Origin: Streptomyces caelestis
Lineage (GTDB): Bacteria > Actinomycetota > Actinomycetes > Streptomycetales > Streptomycetaceae
NCBI RefSeq assembly: GCF_001279005.1
Contig: NZ_LGCN01000216.1
Span: forward strand, 1-60,133
DNA: 60,133 bases
Reading direction: 5' to 3'
The notes under the pieces are model-generated. The model searched no databases. It saw nothing but the letters and a program-made list of their open reading frames with translations, and was not told where the DNA came from. A program made the translations under genes and the position numbers. Position 1 is the first letter of the stretch. Every line of letters starts with the position of its first letter. Positions 1-9,982 of the stretch are shown piece by piece.

Positions 1-2
1 AC

Positions 3-89
3 GAGCGCAAAGGCAGCCACTTCCTGGCCTTCCTCGGACTCGCAGCGGTCCTGACCTGCTACAAGAAACTCGCAAAGTTCACCACGTGA
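3..89 (+). CDS. Transposase, C-terminal end (cut by window edge)
   Basis: An open frame enters from the left edge and runs 28 codons to TGA at 87-89. The visible end, FLAFLGLAAVLTCYKKLAKF, is a short hydrophobic stretch with a basic tail, as in the C-termini of IS5-type DDE transposases of actinomycetes. The catalytic part lies outside the window, so the family is an inference from a short peptide. The AGACAAGCTCT sequence directly after the stop may belong to the right end of this IS. A recombinase stub follows about 60 bases further on, so this element probably interrupts that gene. Confidence 0.6.
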   Translation, partial: ERKGSHFLAFLGLAAVLTCYKKLAKFTT

Positions 90-150
90 GACAAGCTCTA
101 AGGCCCTTTCTGCAAGCAATTCTCATAGCCCGATCCCCTCGCAAGGGCGG

Positions 151-270
151 GGCGTCGTTGCCATCGCCGACCAAGGCGGATGGGCCGGCCGCTCCCGCTC
201 GATGCTCGGCTACATGCAGGTCGAGGACGGCTGGGACGACAACGCCTCGGCCGGGCTTACCTCTCAGTGA
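151..270 (+). pseudogene. Tyrosine recombinase/integrase, C-terminal stub
   Basis: In the frame ending at TGA 268-270 the peptide reads IADQGGWAGRSRSMLGYMQV and then EDGWDDNASAGLT. This resembles the last box of phage- or ICE-type tyrosine recombinases: a QGGW turn, a GYM segment likely to hold the nucleophilic Tyr, and a WDDNA tail. No upstream catalytic part (Arg, His-x-x-Arg) is present, because an IS end lies immediately to the left. The stop codon sits inside the terminal repeat of a second IS. I read it as the remains of an integrated element. No tRNA or att core is visible nearby. Confidence 0.5.
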
Positions 271-654
271 GTCGTTTTCATCTTGAATATGTGCAGGTCA
301 GCAGGGTATGAACGGCCTGGACTGCCGTGCCGATGCGGTGGGTGGAACAGCGGGCCCGCCGCAGTAGCCGCCACGTCTTGAGTTGAGCGAAGGCGCGTTC
401 GCCGGGAGCTCTCAGTACGTGCGGCGGGAAGGCGCCGCCACCGCGTTCCGATCTCCTGCCGCCGGGCTGTCAGTTGTCCGGTCAGGAACCGCAGGGTGCG
501 GCTGGACAGATCAATCGAGGACGGGTAGACAAGCACGCGAAGCTCCTGGCGGATAAGGGTGATCTTGGTCGAGAACCCGTCTACCAGGAGCTTCGTCGTT
601 GCGCAGGGCAGCCCAACTCGCGGTCAGACACCGCAGCTTGAAAAGGGCTCACTG
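265..654 (-). mobile_element. Internally deleted IS5-like element with both terminal repeats
   Basis: CAGTGAGTCGTTTTCATCTTG at 265-285 and the reverse complement of 634-654 (CAGTGAGCCCTTTTCAAGCTG on the minus strand) agree at 16 of 21 positions, both starting CAGTGAG. They bracket a minus-strand transposase reduced to its two ends. Total length is about 390 bases, far below the roughly 0.9 kb of a complete IS of this type. It could move only if a full-length relative supplied transposase. No clear target duplication is visible. Confidence 0.6.
278..536 (-). pseudogene. IS5-family transposase, N- and C-terminal ends joined by an internal deletion
   Basis: From ATG 536 the peptide begins LVYPSSIDLSSRTLRFL and continues to RWRRLPAAR, a well-known start of Streptomyces IS5-like transposases. 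Near 410-415 homology jumps, in a different frame, to the C-terminus (GERAFAQLKTWRLLRRARC, then AVQAVHTLLTC), ending at TGA 280-278. The whole central DDE catalytic region, some 180 residues, is gone and the two parts are out of frame, so no functional transposase can be made. The simple open frame that continues to 264 is an artefact of the frame change. Confidence 0.7.
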
Positions 655-869
655 TCCCCATCGTGGCCGATGGGGCGCCGGTGGAGTGGGGACCTGCGTC
701 GGTGCGGCGTGTCGCGGTTTCCCACGAAATCCGGTGGAGTCTGAGCGGCCGGAAGTGGTTGGGTCCTGCTCAATGCTTCGCTGACACGGCCCGGCACAGT
801 GCGAGGCGCAAGGTCCGAGTCGCAGGCGCGGTCTAGCCCGCGTGGCGTCGAGTGATGGAGGTTATCGCG
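655..869. other. Non-coding stretch after the IS remnant
   Basis: This region lies between the outer terminal repeat of the deleted IS and the methyltransferase start. The short open frames here do not resemble known proteins. The only functional feature I can point to is the GGAGG ribosome-binding site at 857-861 belonging to the next gene. Confidence 0.4.
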
Positions 870-1658
870 GTGGCTGGTTATGGGGCGCTTTCCGACGTAT
901 ACGAGTGGCTGATCGGGGACGACAGGTTGACCCCCGCCAAGGCAGCCGCGGTTTATTACAGCGATGTCGTGGGCTCTCTGCCGCCCAACGCGCGCGTCCT
1001 CGACTGCGCGTGTGGAACCGGCCAGCTCGCCGTCGGTCTCGCGAGTCTTGGCCTTGACGTGGTCGCCGCAGACGCCAGCAGTGGGATGGTTCGCCGGACA
1101 GAGAAGGCCGCCGACGAGAAGGGCGTCTCGCTTCGAGCCCTCCGCGCGAGCTGGGACGAGCTGCCCGACCACCTGGAGGACTCCACGTTCGATCTGGTGT
1201 TCTGCGTCGGCAACTCGCTCGGGCACGCCGAGGGCGCAGCCGGGCGCCTGATCGCACTGGAAGCGATGTCGCGGTTGCTGAATCCGGGCGGACGCCTTGT
1301 GCTCCACTCGCGCAACTGGGAGCTCGTGCGCTCCGCCGGCTCACGGGTAGACGTCCGCGATCGACTCATCCGCCGCAACGACCGCGATGCGGTCGTCAGC
1401 TACTACTGGCAGATCGAGCAGCGCTGGGAGCAGGAACACTTCCTCGAGATCGTGGTCGCCCAGATCGAGCCGGATGGGGCAGTGCGAGCCTGCTCGGAGC
1501 GGTTGTCCATCTGGCCCTACCGGTACGAGGACCTCGTGGCGCAGTTGCGGAGCGTCGGGCTCACGGTGCAGTCCACCACCTTCGACCCCGAGAGTGATGG
1601 ATACCTGGTGGTCGCCAGCCGCGACCAGGCGCGAGGCACGTCGGAGCCGGCGCGCTGA
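870..1658 (+). CDS. Class I SAM-dependent methyltransferase
   Basis: Predicted cytosolic methyltransferase of 262 residues, substrate unknown. Motif I is clear (VLDCACGTGQLAVGLASLG), followed by an acidic motif II (VVAAD) and the post-motif region FDLVFCVGNSLGH with LLNPGGRLVLH. This is the Rossmann-like order of UbiE/glycine N-methyltransferase-type enzymes. I chose GTG 870 because GGAGG at 857-861 sits 8 bases upstream; the GTG/ATG at 852/855 would overlap that site. It stands alone between two IS5-like ends (634-654 and 1787-1807), so it may be cargo or a survivor of element turnover. The C-terminal half (motif RLSIWPYRYEDLVAQLRSVG) resembles methyltransferases acting on small amines or amino acids, but that is weak. 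Confidence 0.8.
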   Translation: MAGYGALSDVYEWLIGDDRLTPAKAAAVYYSDVVGSLPPNARVLDCACGTGQLAVGLASLGLDVVAADASSGMVRRTEKAADEKGVSLRALRASWDELPDHLEDSTFDLVFCVGNSLGHAEGAAGRLIALEAMSRLLNPGGRLVLHSRNWELVRSAGSRVDVRDRLIRRNDRDAVVSYYWQIEQRWEQEHFLEIVVAQIEPDGAVRACSERLSIWPYRYEDLVAQLRSVGLTVQSTTFDPESDGYLVVASRDQARGTSEPAR

Positions 1659-1689
1659 TCCGCCTTTCGTCGTTGTCGTTGCCGACCTG

Positions 1690-1807
1690 CCGGCTCGCGA
1701 CCGCCTGCAGCGCTTCGCGAAGTGTTCAGCGCTTGAAGCGGTTGCTGCGGGTGCGGTCCTCACCCTGTATCTGACCTGCTCAAGCTGAGGTTGGAAACAG
1801 CTCACTG
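1690..1807 (+). mobile_element. Possible 3' remnant and terminal repeat of an IS5-like element
   Basis: The bases at 1787-1807 match the right terminal repeat of the IS remnant at 634-654 at 16 of 21 positions and end in the same GCTCACTG. Just inside it a frame ends LEAVAAGAVLTLYLTCSS at TGA 1786-1788, which resembles the tail of these transposases. No other part of an IS is present. The call rests on the repeat match and position. Confidence 0.4.
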
Positions 1808-1840
1808 ATGCAAGGTCACGCTGACCAATGCAAGATCACG
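1808..1840. repeat. Short direct repeat (ATGCAAGRTCACG, two copies, 20-bp period)
   Basis: ATGCAAGGTCACG at 1808-1820 recurs as ATGCAAGATCACG at 1828-1840, two helical turns apart and immediately outside the IS-like terminal repeat. Such iterons beside an IS end could be transposase-binding sites or leftovers of another element. No function can be assigned. Confidence 0.35.
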
Positions 1841-2042
1841 TGCAGCTTGGAGCCGACTTATGCAAAAGTCCACCGCTCAGGACAGTAACCCTCCGTGCAG
1901 GCTGACGGCCATTCGGATATTTCTGACGTATCGTTAATGATTTAAGATCATCTTGCGCATGCGTTGCACAAGACGCCGAAAAGCAACATTGATCAGCGAA
2001 GGGCCCTGAAGGTAGGCATTCGCAGGTCAGATGGCACGTTGC
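1841..2042. other. Relatively AT-rich non-coding stretch
   Basis: Roughly 200 bases, clearly less G+C rich than the surroundings (for example around 1915-1950), lie between the IS scar and the terminator of the HTH-MurA gene. I see no convincing open frame, RNA gene or promoter pair. The composition fits the edge of transferred DNA. Confidence 0.4.
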
Positions 2043-2078
2043 GGTGTTGTGCCCCTTGCCTCCAAGGGGCACAACACC
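2043..2078 (-). terminator. Strong hairpin terminator for the HTH-MurA gene
   Basis: A perfect 16-bp stem (GGTGTTGTGCCCCTTG at 2043-2058 paired with 2063-2078) closes a CCTC loop. It begins 8 bases past the stop of the minus-strand gene. There is no long U-tract, which is usual for Streptomyces hairpin terminators. Confidence 0.8.
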
Positions 2079-2085
2079 CCGCCGG

Positions 2086-3615
2086 TCAGATGTCCCGGAA
2101 GATCTCGATCTGCGCCCCGATCGAGTTCAGCCGCTCCGCCAGGTCCTCGTAGCCCCGGTTGATGACGTACACGTTGCGCAGGACCGACGTGCCCTCCGCG
2201 GCCATCATCGCCAGCAGGACGACCACGGCCGGGCGCAGCGCCGGCGGGCACATCATCTCCGCGGCGCGCCAGCGGGTCGGGCCCTCGACCAGGACGCGGT
2301 GCGGGTCGAGGAGCTGGAGGCGGCCGCCGAGGCGGTTGAGGTCGGTCAGGTAGATGGCGCGGTTGTCGTAGACCCAGTCGTGGATGAGGGTCTTGCCCTG
2401 GGCCGTCGCCGCGATCGCCGCGAAGAACGGGACATTGTCGATGTTCAGGCCGGGGAACGGCATCGGGTGGATCTTGTCGATCGGCGCCTCCAGCTTGGAG
2501 GGACGGACGGTGAGGTCCACCAGGCGCGTGCGGCCGTTGTCGGCGAAGTACTCGGGGGAGCGGTCGTGGTCGAGGCCCATCTCCTCCAGGACCGCCAGCT
2601 CGATCTCCAGGAACTCGATCGGGACCCGGCGGACCGTCAGCTCGGACTCCGTCACCACGGCCGCGGCCACCAGGCTCATCGCCTCGACCGGGTCCTCGGA
2701 GGGGGAGTAGTCGACGTCGACGTCGATGGTGGGCACGCCGTGCACGGTGAGCGTGGTGGTGCCGATGCCGTCGACCTTGACGCCGAGGGCCTCCAGGAAG
2801 AAGCACAGGTCCTGGACCATGTAGTTGGAGGACGCGTTGCGGATGACGGTGGTGCCGTCGTGGCGCGCGGCGGCCAGCAGCGCGTTCTCGGTGACGGTGT
2901 CCCCGCGCTCGGTCAGCACGATCGGACGGTCGGGGGCGACGGAGCGGTCGACCACCGCGTGGTACTGGCCCTCGGTCGCGGCGATGTCCAGGCCGAACCG
3001 GCGCAGCGCGATCATGTGCGGCTCGACGGTGCGCGTACCGAGGTCGCAGCCGCCGGCGTACGGCAGCATGAAGCGGTCCAGGCGGTGCAGCAGCGGGCCG
3101 AGGAACATGATGATGGAGCGGGTGCGGCGGGCGGCGTCCGCGTCGATGGCCGCGAGGTCCAGCTCGGCCGGCGGCACGATCTCCAGGTCGACGCCGTCGT
3201 TGATCCAGCGGGTGCGCACGCCGATGGAGTTCAGCACCTCCAGGAGGCGGTAGACCTCCTCGATGCGGGCGACGCGGCGCAGCACGGTGCGCCCCTTGTT
3301 GAGCAGCGAGGCGCACAGCAGTGCCACGCACGCGTTCTTGCTCGTCTTCACGTCGATGGCGCCGGAGAGCCGGCGGCCGCCCACCACGCGCAGGTGCATC
3401 GGACCGGCGTAGCCCAGCGAGACGATCTCGCTGTCCAGCGCCTCGCCGATCCGGGCGATCATCTCAAGACTGATGTTCTGGTTGCCGCGCTCGATCCGAT
3501 TGACGGCGCTCTGGCTGGTGTTGAGCGCCTCGGCGAGCTGGGCCTGCGTCCACCCGCGGTGCTGACGGGCGTCACGGATGAGCTTGCCGATGCGTACGAG
3601 GTAGTCGTCTGACAT
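2086..3615 (-). CDS. XRE-type HTH domain fused to a MurA-like enolpyruvyl transferase
   Basis: The 509-residue protein has an N-terminal Cro/C1-type helix-turn-helix (about residues 5-68, with TQAQLAEALNTSQSAVNRIE). A full EPSP-synthase/MurA fold follows (about 75-505). The MurA signatures remain: K93-N94 in the SKNA loop and the reactive-site Cys190 in AGGCDLGTR, which in MurA attacks phosphoenolpyruvate and is the fosfomycin target. It could therefore make UDP-GlcNAc-enolpyruvate, sense that substrate while bound to DNA, or both. I recall S. coelicolor SCO5998, next to aconitase, as having the same arrangement. ATG 3615 lacks an obvious ribosome-binding site. An operator-like palindrome lies only 12 bases upstream, so the transcript may have a very short leader. 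Confidence 0.85.
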   Translation of the reverse strand: MSDDYLVRIGKLIRDARQHRGWTQAQLAEALNTSQSAVNRIERGNQNISLEMIARIGEALDSEIVSLGYAGPMHLRVVGGRRLSGAIDVKTSKNACVALLCASLLNKGRTVLRRVARIEEVYRLLEVLNSIGVRTRWINDGVDLEIVPPAELDLAAIDADAARRTRSIIMFLGPLLHRLDRFMLPYAGGCDLGTRTVEPHMIALRRFGLDIAATEGQYHAVVDRSVAPDRPIVLTERGDTVTENALLAAARHDGTTVIRNASSNYMVQDLCFFLEALGVKVDGIGTTTLTVHGVPTIDVDVDYSPSEDPVEAMSLVAAAVVTESELTVRRVPIEFLEIELAVLEEMGLDHDRSPEYFADNGRTRLVDLTVRPSKLEAPIDKIHPMPFPGLNIDNVPFFAAIAATAQGKTLIHDWVYDNRAIYLTDLNRLGGRLQLLDPHRVLVEGPTRWRAAEMMCPPALRPAVVVLLAMMAAEGTSVLRNVYVINRGYEDLAERLNSIGAQIEIFRDI

Positions 3616-3626
3616 GAGGATGAGGT

Positions 3627-3644
3627 TATCTCAGATATGAGATG
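3627..3644 (-). promoter_or_regulatory. Palindromic operator in front of the HTH-MurA gene
   Basis: TATCTCAGATATGAGATG has half-sites TATCTC and GAGATG separated by six bases, the same 18-bp layout as the aconitase palindrome at 4032-4049. The site ends 12 bases upstream of the ATG, where a bound repressor would block transcription. The HTH-MurA protein itself or a MarR-type regulator could bind. That is inference. Confidence 0.5.
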
Positions 3645-3679
3645 GCACATCCTGAGGGGTCCATTCGGGTGACGTGATG

Positions 3680-3877
3680 TCAGTGTCCCCCGGTGCGGCG
3701 GGTCCGGCGCCATCCGAAAGGTCCCGGCAAATCCATCGATGTCGTACGACGCCCCGTGCTGCTGTGGGTGTACCGGGGGCCGTTCCTGCCGCCGGTGGTG
3801 AGGGACCACGACCGTTTGTTGATGTTCAGCCGCACCCCCGGAAGGATGCGGAAGCTCTTGCGGAACGTGAGCGGCAT
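3680..3877 (-). CDS. DUF4236 small protein
   Basis: This 65-residue protein begins MPLTFRKSFRILPGVRLNIN and continues with a NGPRYTHSSTGRRTTSMDLPG segment. That is the DUF4236 pattern: an (F)RKS..I.PG.R.N start, a basic glycine-containing middle and a final G(T/P)G turn. A GGAG core in AAAGGAG lies about 7 bases before the ATG. The function of the family is unknown; members are small, very basic and mostly beta. It sits alone in the acnA/HTH-MurA divergent interval, 64 bases upstream of the start of the HTH-MurA gene and on the same strand. It could be co-transcribed into that operator region. Confidence 0.7.
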   Translation of the reverse strand: MPLTFRKSFRILPGVRLNINKRSWSLTTGGRNGPRYTHSSTGRRTTSMDLPGPFGWRRTRRTGGH

Positions 3878-4031
3878 GCCTGTACTCCTTTCCGTCCGGA
3901 ACTGACTCCGTCTCAGTCGGTTACCCCGTCCGGGCGCGGTGATGGCATGCGGCGGCCGTCCCGTGGCGGGGCGGGGCAGAGTGGGGCGCGCCGGGTCCGG
4001 GCATGACCATTCCGCCCTCGTGTATTAGAGT

Positions 4032-4049
4032 TATCTCGACATCGAGATA
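4032..4049 (+). promoter_or_regulatory. Perfect palindromic operator upstream of aconitase
   Basis: TATCTCGACATCGAGATA is an inverted repeat with 8-base arms around CA. In Streptomyces the MarR-family regulator TamR is reported to act on aconitase and other central-carbon promoters through inverted repeats of this general kind. I recall its consensus only approximately. A looser copy precedes the HTH-MurA gene. Confidence 0.55.
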
Positions 4050-4084
4050 TCTGCCGAGGCGCACCGCAGCCGCCACCCTGGTAA

Positions 4085-6901
<2,817 letters not shown>

Positions 6902-6920
6902 GGGGTCCGGCAGGGAGGTT

Positions 6921-6956
6921 GAGGGCCGTATCCCCGGCGCCGGGGGTACGGCCCTC
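6921..6956 (+). terminator. Hairpin terminator after aconitase
   Basis: Two 18-base arms, 6921-6938 and 6939-6956, pair with one mismatch to form a very stable stem-loop 20 bases past the acnA stop. Confidence 0.75.
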
Positions 6957-7094
6957 GCCGTTGGCCGCCGCCGTCGCCACGGCCCTCGCCACGGTCGCCG
7001 TCGCGCGCCGGGTCCTCGCCGGGCGGCGGAGGCGACGGTGCGGAAACCGTTTACAACCGGACCGCCCGGCGCTACGGTCCCCTCACGGACGAGG

Positions 7095-7108
7095 TGGGAG
7101 CGCTCCCA
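7095..7108 (+). promoter_or_regulatory. CebR operator (cellulose-utilisation regulon)
   Basis: TGGGAGCGCTCCCA is the exact 14-bp palindrome bound by the Streptomyces cellobiose-sensing repressor CebR. It lies 100 bases upstream of the LPMO start, where it would repress in the absence of cello-oligosaccharides. Confidence 0.85.
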
Positions 7109-7208
7109 TTCTTCGGTGGACCGGAACCCGCCGCCGGGAGACTCCCGCCTCGTCCCCTTCACGCATCCCTGCGTCATCCGTCCACCCCACGTTGCGGACA
7201 GGTGTGTC

Positions 7209-8207
7209 ATGACCACAACAATCCGAGAGGGCGGAGCGGCTTCCCGACCAGTCCTCCCCACCCGCACCCGAGCCCTCTTCCTCGCCCTGGTCTCCCTGCT
7301 CGCCACCGTCCCGGCCATCGGCCTGGTCGTGACGGCGGGCAGTGAGGCAGAAGCCCACGGCACCCCCATGAAGCCGGGCAGCCGCACCTTCCTGTACCGG
7401 CAGGACGCACTGACCGGCACCGGCGAGATCAAGCCGGTCAACCCCGCCTGCACGGCCGCCGCACGGGCCGGCGGCGCCACCCCCTTCTCCGACCGGTTCT
7501 CCGTCCCGCGCTCCGACGGCGCCGTCCGCATTCGCCGCTTCGTGCCCGACGGGCAGCTGTGCGGCGGCGGGAACACCCGCTTCACCGGCTTCGACACACC
7601 CGGCGCCGACCGGCCGCTCACCCACCTCACCGCGGGCGCGACCGTCGACTTCTCCTGCAACACCCTGGACGCGCACCCCGGTTGGCTCCACGTCCACGCC
7701 ACCGAGGACGGCTTCGACCCGACGCGCGCCCTCACCTGGGCCGACCAGGAGGAGCAGCCCTCCCTCTCCGTCGACCCCCCGCCGCTCCACGGCTCCCCGG
7801 ACAGCCGGGAGACCTTCTCCTCCTGCTCGGACGTCGTCTTCGACGGCGGCCACGGCGAGGTGACCGGCATCAGGGAACCCGGCGCCCCGACCGGACCCGT
7901 CCCCGGTGCGTGCACCGCCACCCGCCGTACGACCGGGAGCTGGAACGGCGGCCACCGCTCCGAGGTGACCGTCACCGACAACGGCGACGTGCCGATGCTC
8001 GGCCGGATGGCCGACCGGACCCTCCCGGACGGCCGGCGGATCGACGGCCTGTGGGGCGGCGACGCCACCTACGACGGCCAGGACGTGACGGTCCACGACG
8101 CCGGCCGCGACGGCTCCCTCGGTCCGGGGAGGAGCACGACGTTCGGCCATGTGGTCTTCGGCCCGGGCGGTGACGCCGCGACGTCCCTGCCCTGCCGGGT
8201 CGGCTGA
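7209..8207 (+). CDS. Secreted AA10 lytic polysaccharide monooxygenase with CBM2, internally deleted
   Basis: Family AA10 copper enzymes cut cellulose oxidatively outside the cell. The 332-residue product has a signal peptide ending AEA, exposing His50 as mature residue 1 (HGTPMKPGSRT). A second copper His156 is in DAHPGW and the axial Phe203 in ETFSSCSDVVF. A CBM2 cellulose-binding module covers about 234-332. Compared with the CelS2/ScLPMO10C type, which it otherwise follows closely, it lacks some 30 residues at about 195-197. That block normally carries a YYWD...LIFMQWVRS stretch of core beta strands. The reading frame is kept. The CBM2 also lacks one usual Trp (GRMA where GWTV is expected). 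The gene may therefore make an inactive or misfolded protein although it keeps a perfect CebR site. ATG 7209 is set by the signal peptide. Confidence 0.85.
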   Translation: MTTTIREGGAASRPVLPTRTRALFLALVSLLATVPAIGLVVTAGSEAEAHGTPMKPGSRTFLYRQDALTGTGEIKPVNPACTAAARAGGATPFSDRFSVPRSDGAVRIRRFVPDGQLCGGGNTRFTGFDTPGADRPLTHLTAGATVDFSCNTLDAHPGWLHVHATEDGFDPTRALTWADQEEQPSLSVDPPPLHGSPDSRETFSSCSDVVFDGGHGEVTGIREPGAPTGPVPGACTATRRTTGSWNGGHRSEVTVTDNGDVPMLGRMADRTLPDGRRIDGLWGGDATYDGQDVTVHDAGRDGSLGPGRSTTFGHVVFGPGGDAATSLPCRVG

Positions 8208-8219
8208 CCGGCGAACGCG

Positions 8220-8292
8220 CCGAACGGGACGAGCCGTTCGCCCTCGACCCGCTCGGCGCGGCGGTCCCGCGCCTTTGGCGGACGGTCCGCCC
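8220..8292. terminator. Weak hairpins between convergent genes
   Basis: CGAACGG/CCGTTCG (8221-8227 with 8234-8240) and GGCGGAC/GTCCGCC (8277-8283 with 8285-8291) form two 7-bp stems between the converging LPMO and VOC genes. They may end transcription from both sides. Confidence 0.35.
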
Positions 8293-8321
8293 CCGCCCGT
8301 CCGGCACGGGGGCGAGGACGC

Positions 8322-8756
8322 TCAGTCGAGACAGAACTCGTTGCCCTCGACGTCCTGCATCGTGATGCACGACTCCTCGTAGCCGTCGGCCACCAGTGTG
8401 CGCACGTGCACCGCGCCGAGCGCGACCAGGCGTGCGCACTCGGCCTGGAGCGCGGCGAGGCGTTCCTCCCCCACGAGCCCGGTGCCGACGCGCACGTCGA
8501 GGTGCACCCTGTTCTTGACGGCCTTGCCCTCGGGGACACGCTGGAAGAACAGCCGCGGGCCCACGCCCGAGGGGTCACCGCAGGCGAACGCCGCACCCCG
8601 CCGCTCGGGCGGCAGGGACCGGTCGAAGTCGTCCCATGTGGCGAACCCCTCCGGCGGGGGCGGTACGACGTACCCCAGCACCTCGCACCAGAAGCGGGCG
8701 ACCCGCTCGGGGTCCGCGCAGTCGAAGGTGACCTGAAACTGTTTGACCGATGACAT
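8322..8756 (-). CDS. VOC-superfamily (glyoxalase-like) protein
   Basis: This 144-residue protein has a VQFTV-like start ([18 protein letters not shown]), a central VHLDVRVG strand and an EGNEFCLD end. That is the two-betaalphabetabetabeta layout of vicinal-oxygen-chelate proteins, which bind a metal and act as isomerases, dioxygenases or resistance binders. Expected metal ligands are the His in VHLDV and the Glu in EGNEF. It is of the uncharacterised type often labelled glyoxalase-like domain, and no substrate can be named. ATG 8756 begins MSSVKQF. The frame continues upstream without a stop into a GH67 fragment, which is a coincidence of pseudogene decay and not a fusion protein. Confidence 0.8.
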   Translation of the reverse strand: MSSVKQFQVTFDCADPERVARFWCEVLGYVVPPPPEGFATWDDFDRSLPPERRGAAFACGDPSGVGPRLFFQRVPEGKAVKNRVHLDVRVGTGLVGEERLAALQAECARLVALGAVHVRTLVADGYEESCITMQDVEGNEFCLD

Positions 8757-8892
8757 CGGCGCACCATAGCAGGGGAGTTCGCCGCTCGCTTCCCGGCGCG
8801 CCCCGGCTCCGGGCGCACGGCGGCGACGTCGGGTGACCGTCCGCCCCCGCTGGTCCGGCACCCCCGACTTAGTGCACCGTGTCGCCGTACGC

Positions 8893-9869
8893 GGCTCCAG
8901 CGCGGCGGCCGGCGCGTTCGCGCCGTCGGCGTGCGAGCGGCCGTACGCAAACGGGCCCGGCTGTCCCTCCGAGTCTGCCTTGACGACGTACCCGCCGAAG
9001 TCGCCGATCGCCTCGTACACCCGCCAGGTCGCCCCGGCTCACCAGGCGCGCACTGCCCCGTCCAGCGGGTCGGCGGTGGGCAGCCCGCCCAGCACCATCG
9101 GCGCGGCGAAGGTGACCGACAGATGCGTGCGGATGCCGTACGGGCGCAACACGTCGGCGATGGCGGCGACTTCACCGATCCGGTCGGTGAGGAGGTGTGC
9201 CTCGGCCCGGTGCACATTGACGTTGTTGACGGCGACGGCGTTGATCCCACAGGCCGCGAGCAGCCTGCCGTACGCCCATACCCGGTCCGGGTCCCCGCGC
9301 GCCCGTCCGTCGGTCCAGAACAGCGAACCGCCCGCGTAACCGCGCTCGACCTGGCCCATGACCGGGTGCACGGCCACGTTGTCCCAGTGGTCCAGCATGC
9401 GCGAGACGAACGCCGGACGGTGTTCCTCGCGGGCGCGCTCGCCGGCGAAGGCGTCCTCCCCGAGCCGTACGACGTGGAAGAAGCCGTGGAGCAGCCCTTG
9501 TTCGCCGGACGCGGTGACGGTCGTGGCGCCGTCCCGGCGCGTCAGCGCGAAGCCCTCGTCGTCCGGTCCGTCGGCCAGTTCGAGCACCAGTTCGGCGTCC
9601 TCGCCGCCGCCCCGCACGACCCGCTCGCCGAACCGCTCGTAGGCACTCGCCAGTTCGCCGTGCATTGTGTCCACCAACGGCCCGTCGGCGGCACGGAGCA
9701 GCGAACACCGGCTGCCGACCGCATGGAACGCGTCCGCCGGCAGCCAGGCCGCGTCGAAGCCGCCCGAGTACGTCACGCGTGCTCTCCCCCCTCGCCCTGG
9801 AAGCGCCGCCCGGAGAGCACCGGGCCGCTCCCATTCCGGGGTGCCGGTAAGAGCTCTGTCACCAGTCAT
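8893..9869 (-). pseudogene. GH67 alpha-glucuronidase, nonsense mutation and C-terminal loss
   Basis: From ATG 9869 (or a GTG just before VTYSGGFDAAWLPADAF, with a purine-rich site upstream) the product follows GH67 alpha-glucuronidases, which remove 4-O-methyl-glucuronate from xylan oligomers. Visible features are GFFHVVRLGEDAF, HRPAFVSRMLDHWDN and INAVAVNNVNVH. At 9041-9039 a TGA follows VRAW where the family has a second Trp, a one-base change. After the stop the same frame carries on with [20 protein letters not shown] and [10 protein letters not shown], and homology then ends near 8893. The catalytic acidic residues of the second half and some 350 residues are missing. The gene is dead by two events. 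Confidence 0.85.
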
Positions 9870-9982
9870 GATCGATCGGTCAGCGTTTCGTTGCCACGGT
9901 CTTCCTGGGCTGACGCGGGACGGTGTTCGCCACGCTCAGCTTGCGCCGGAGCCCTGCTTGGCAGAGGGGATGCCCATGGCTG

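Noticed and set aside
1808..1840. Plasmid-type iterons or an origin
   Set aside because: Only two copies, no replication gene nearby, and adjacent to an IS end.
8322..9020. Fusion of a GH67 fragment to the VOC protein (232 codons)
   Set aside because: The upstream part is the tail of the GH67 pseudogene that happens to stay open; the VOC fold is complete from ATG 8756.
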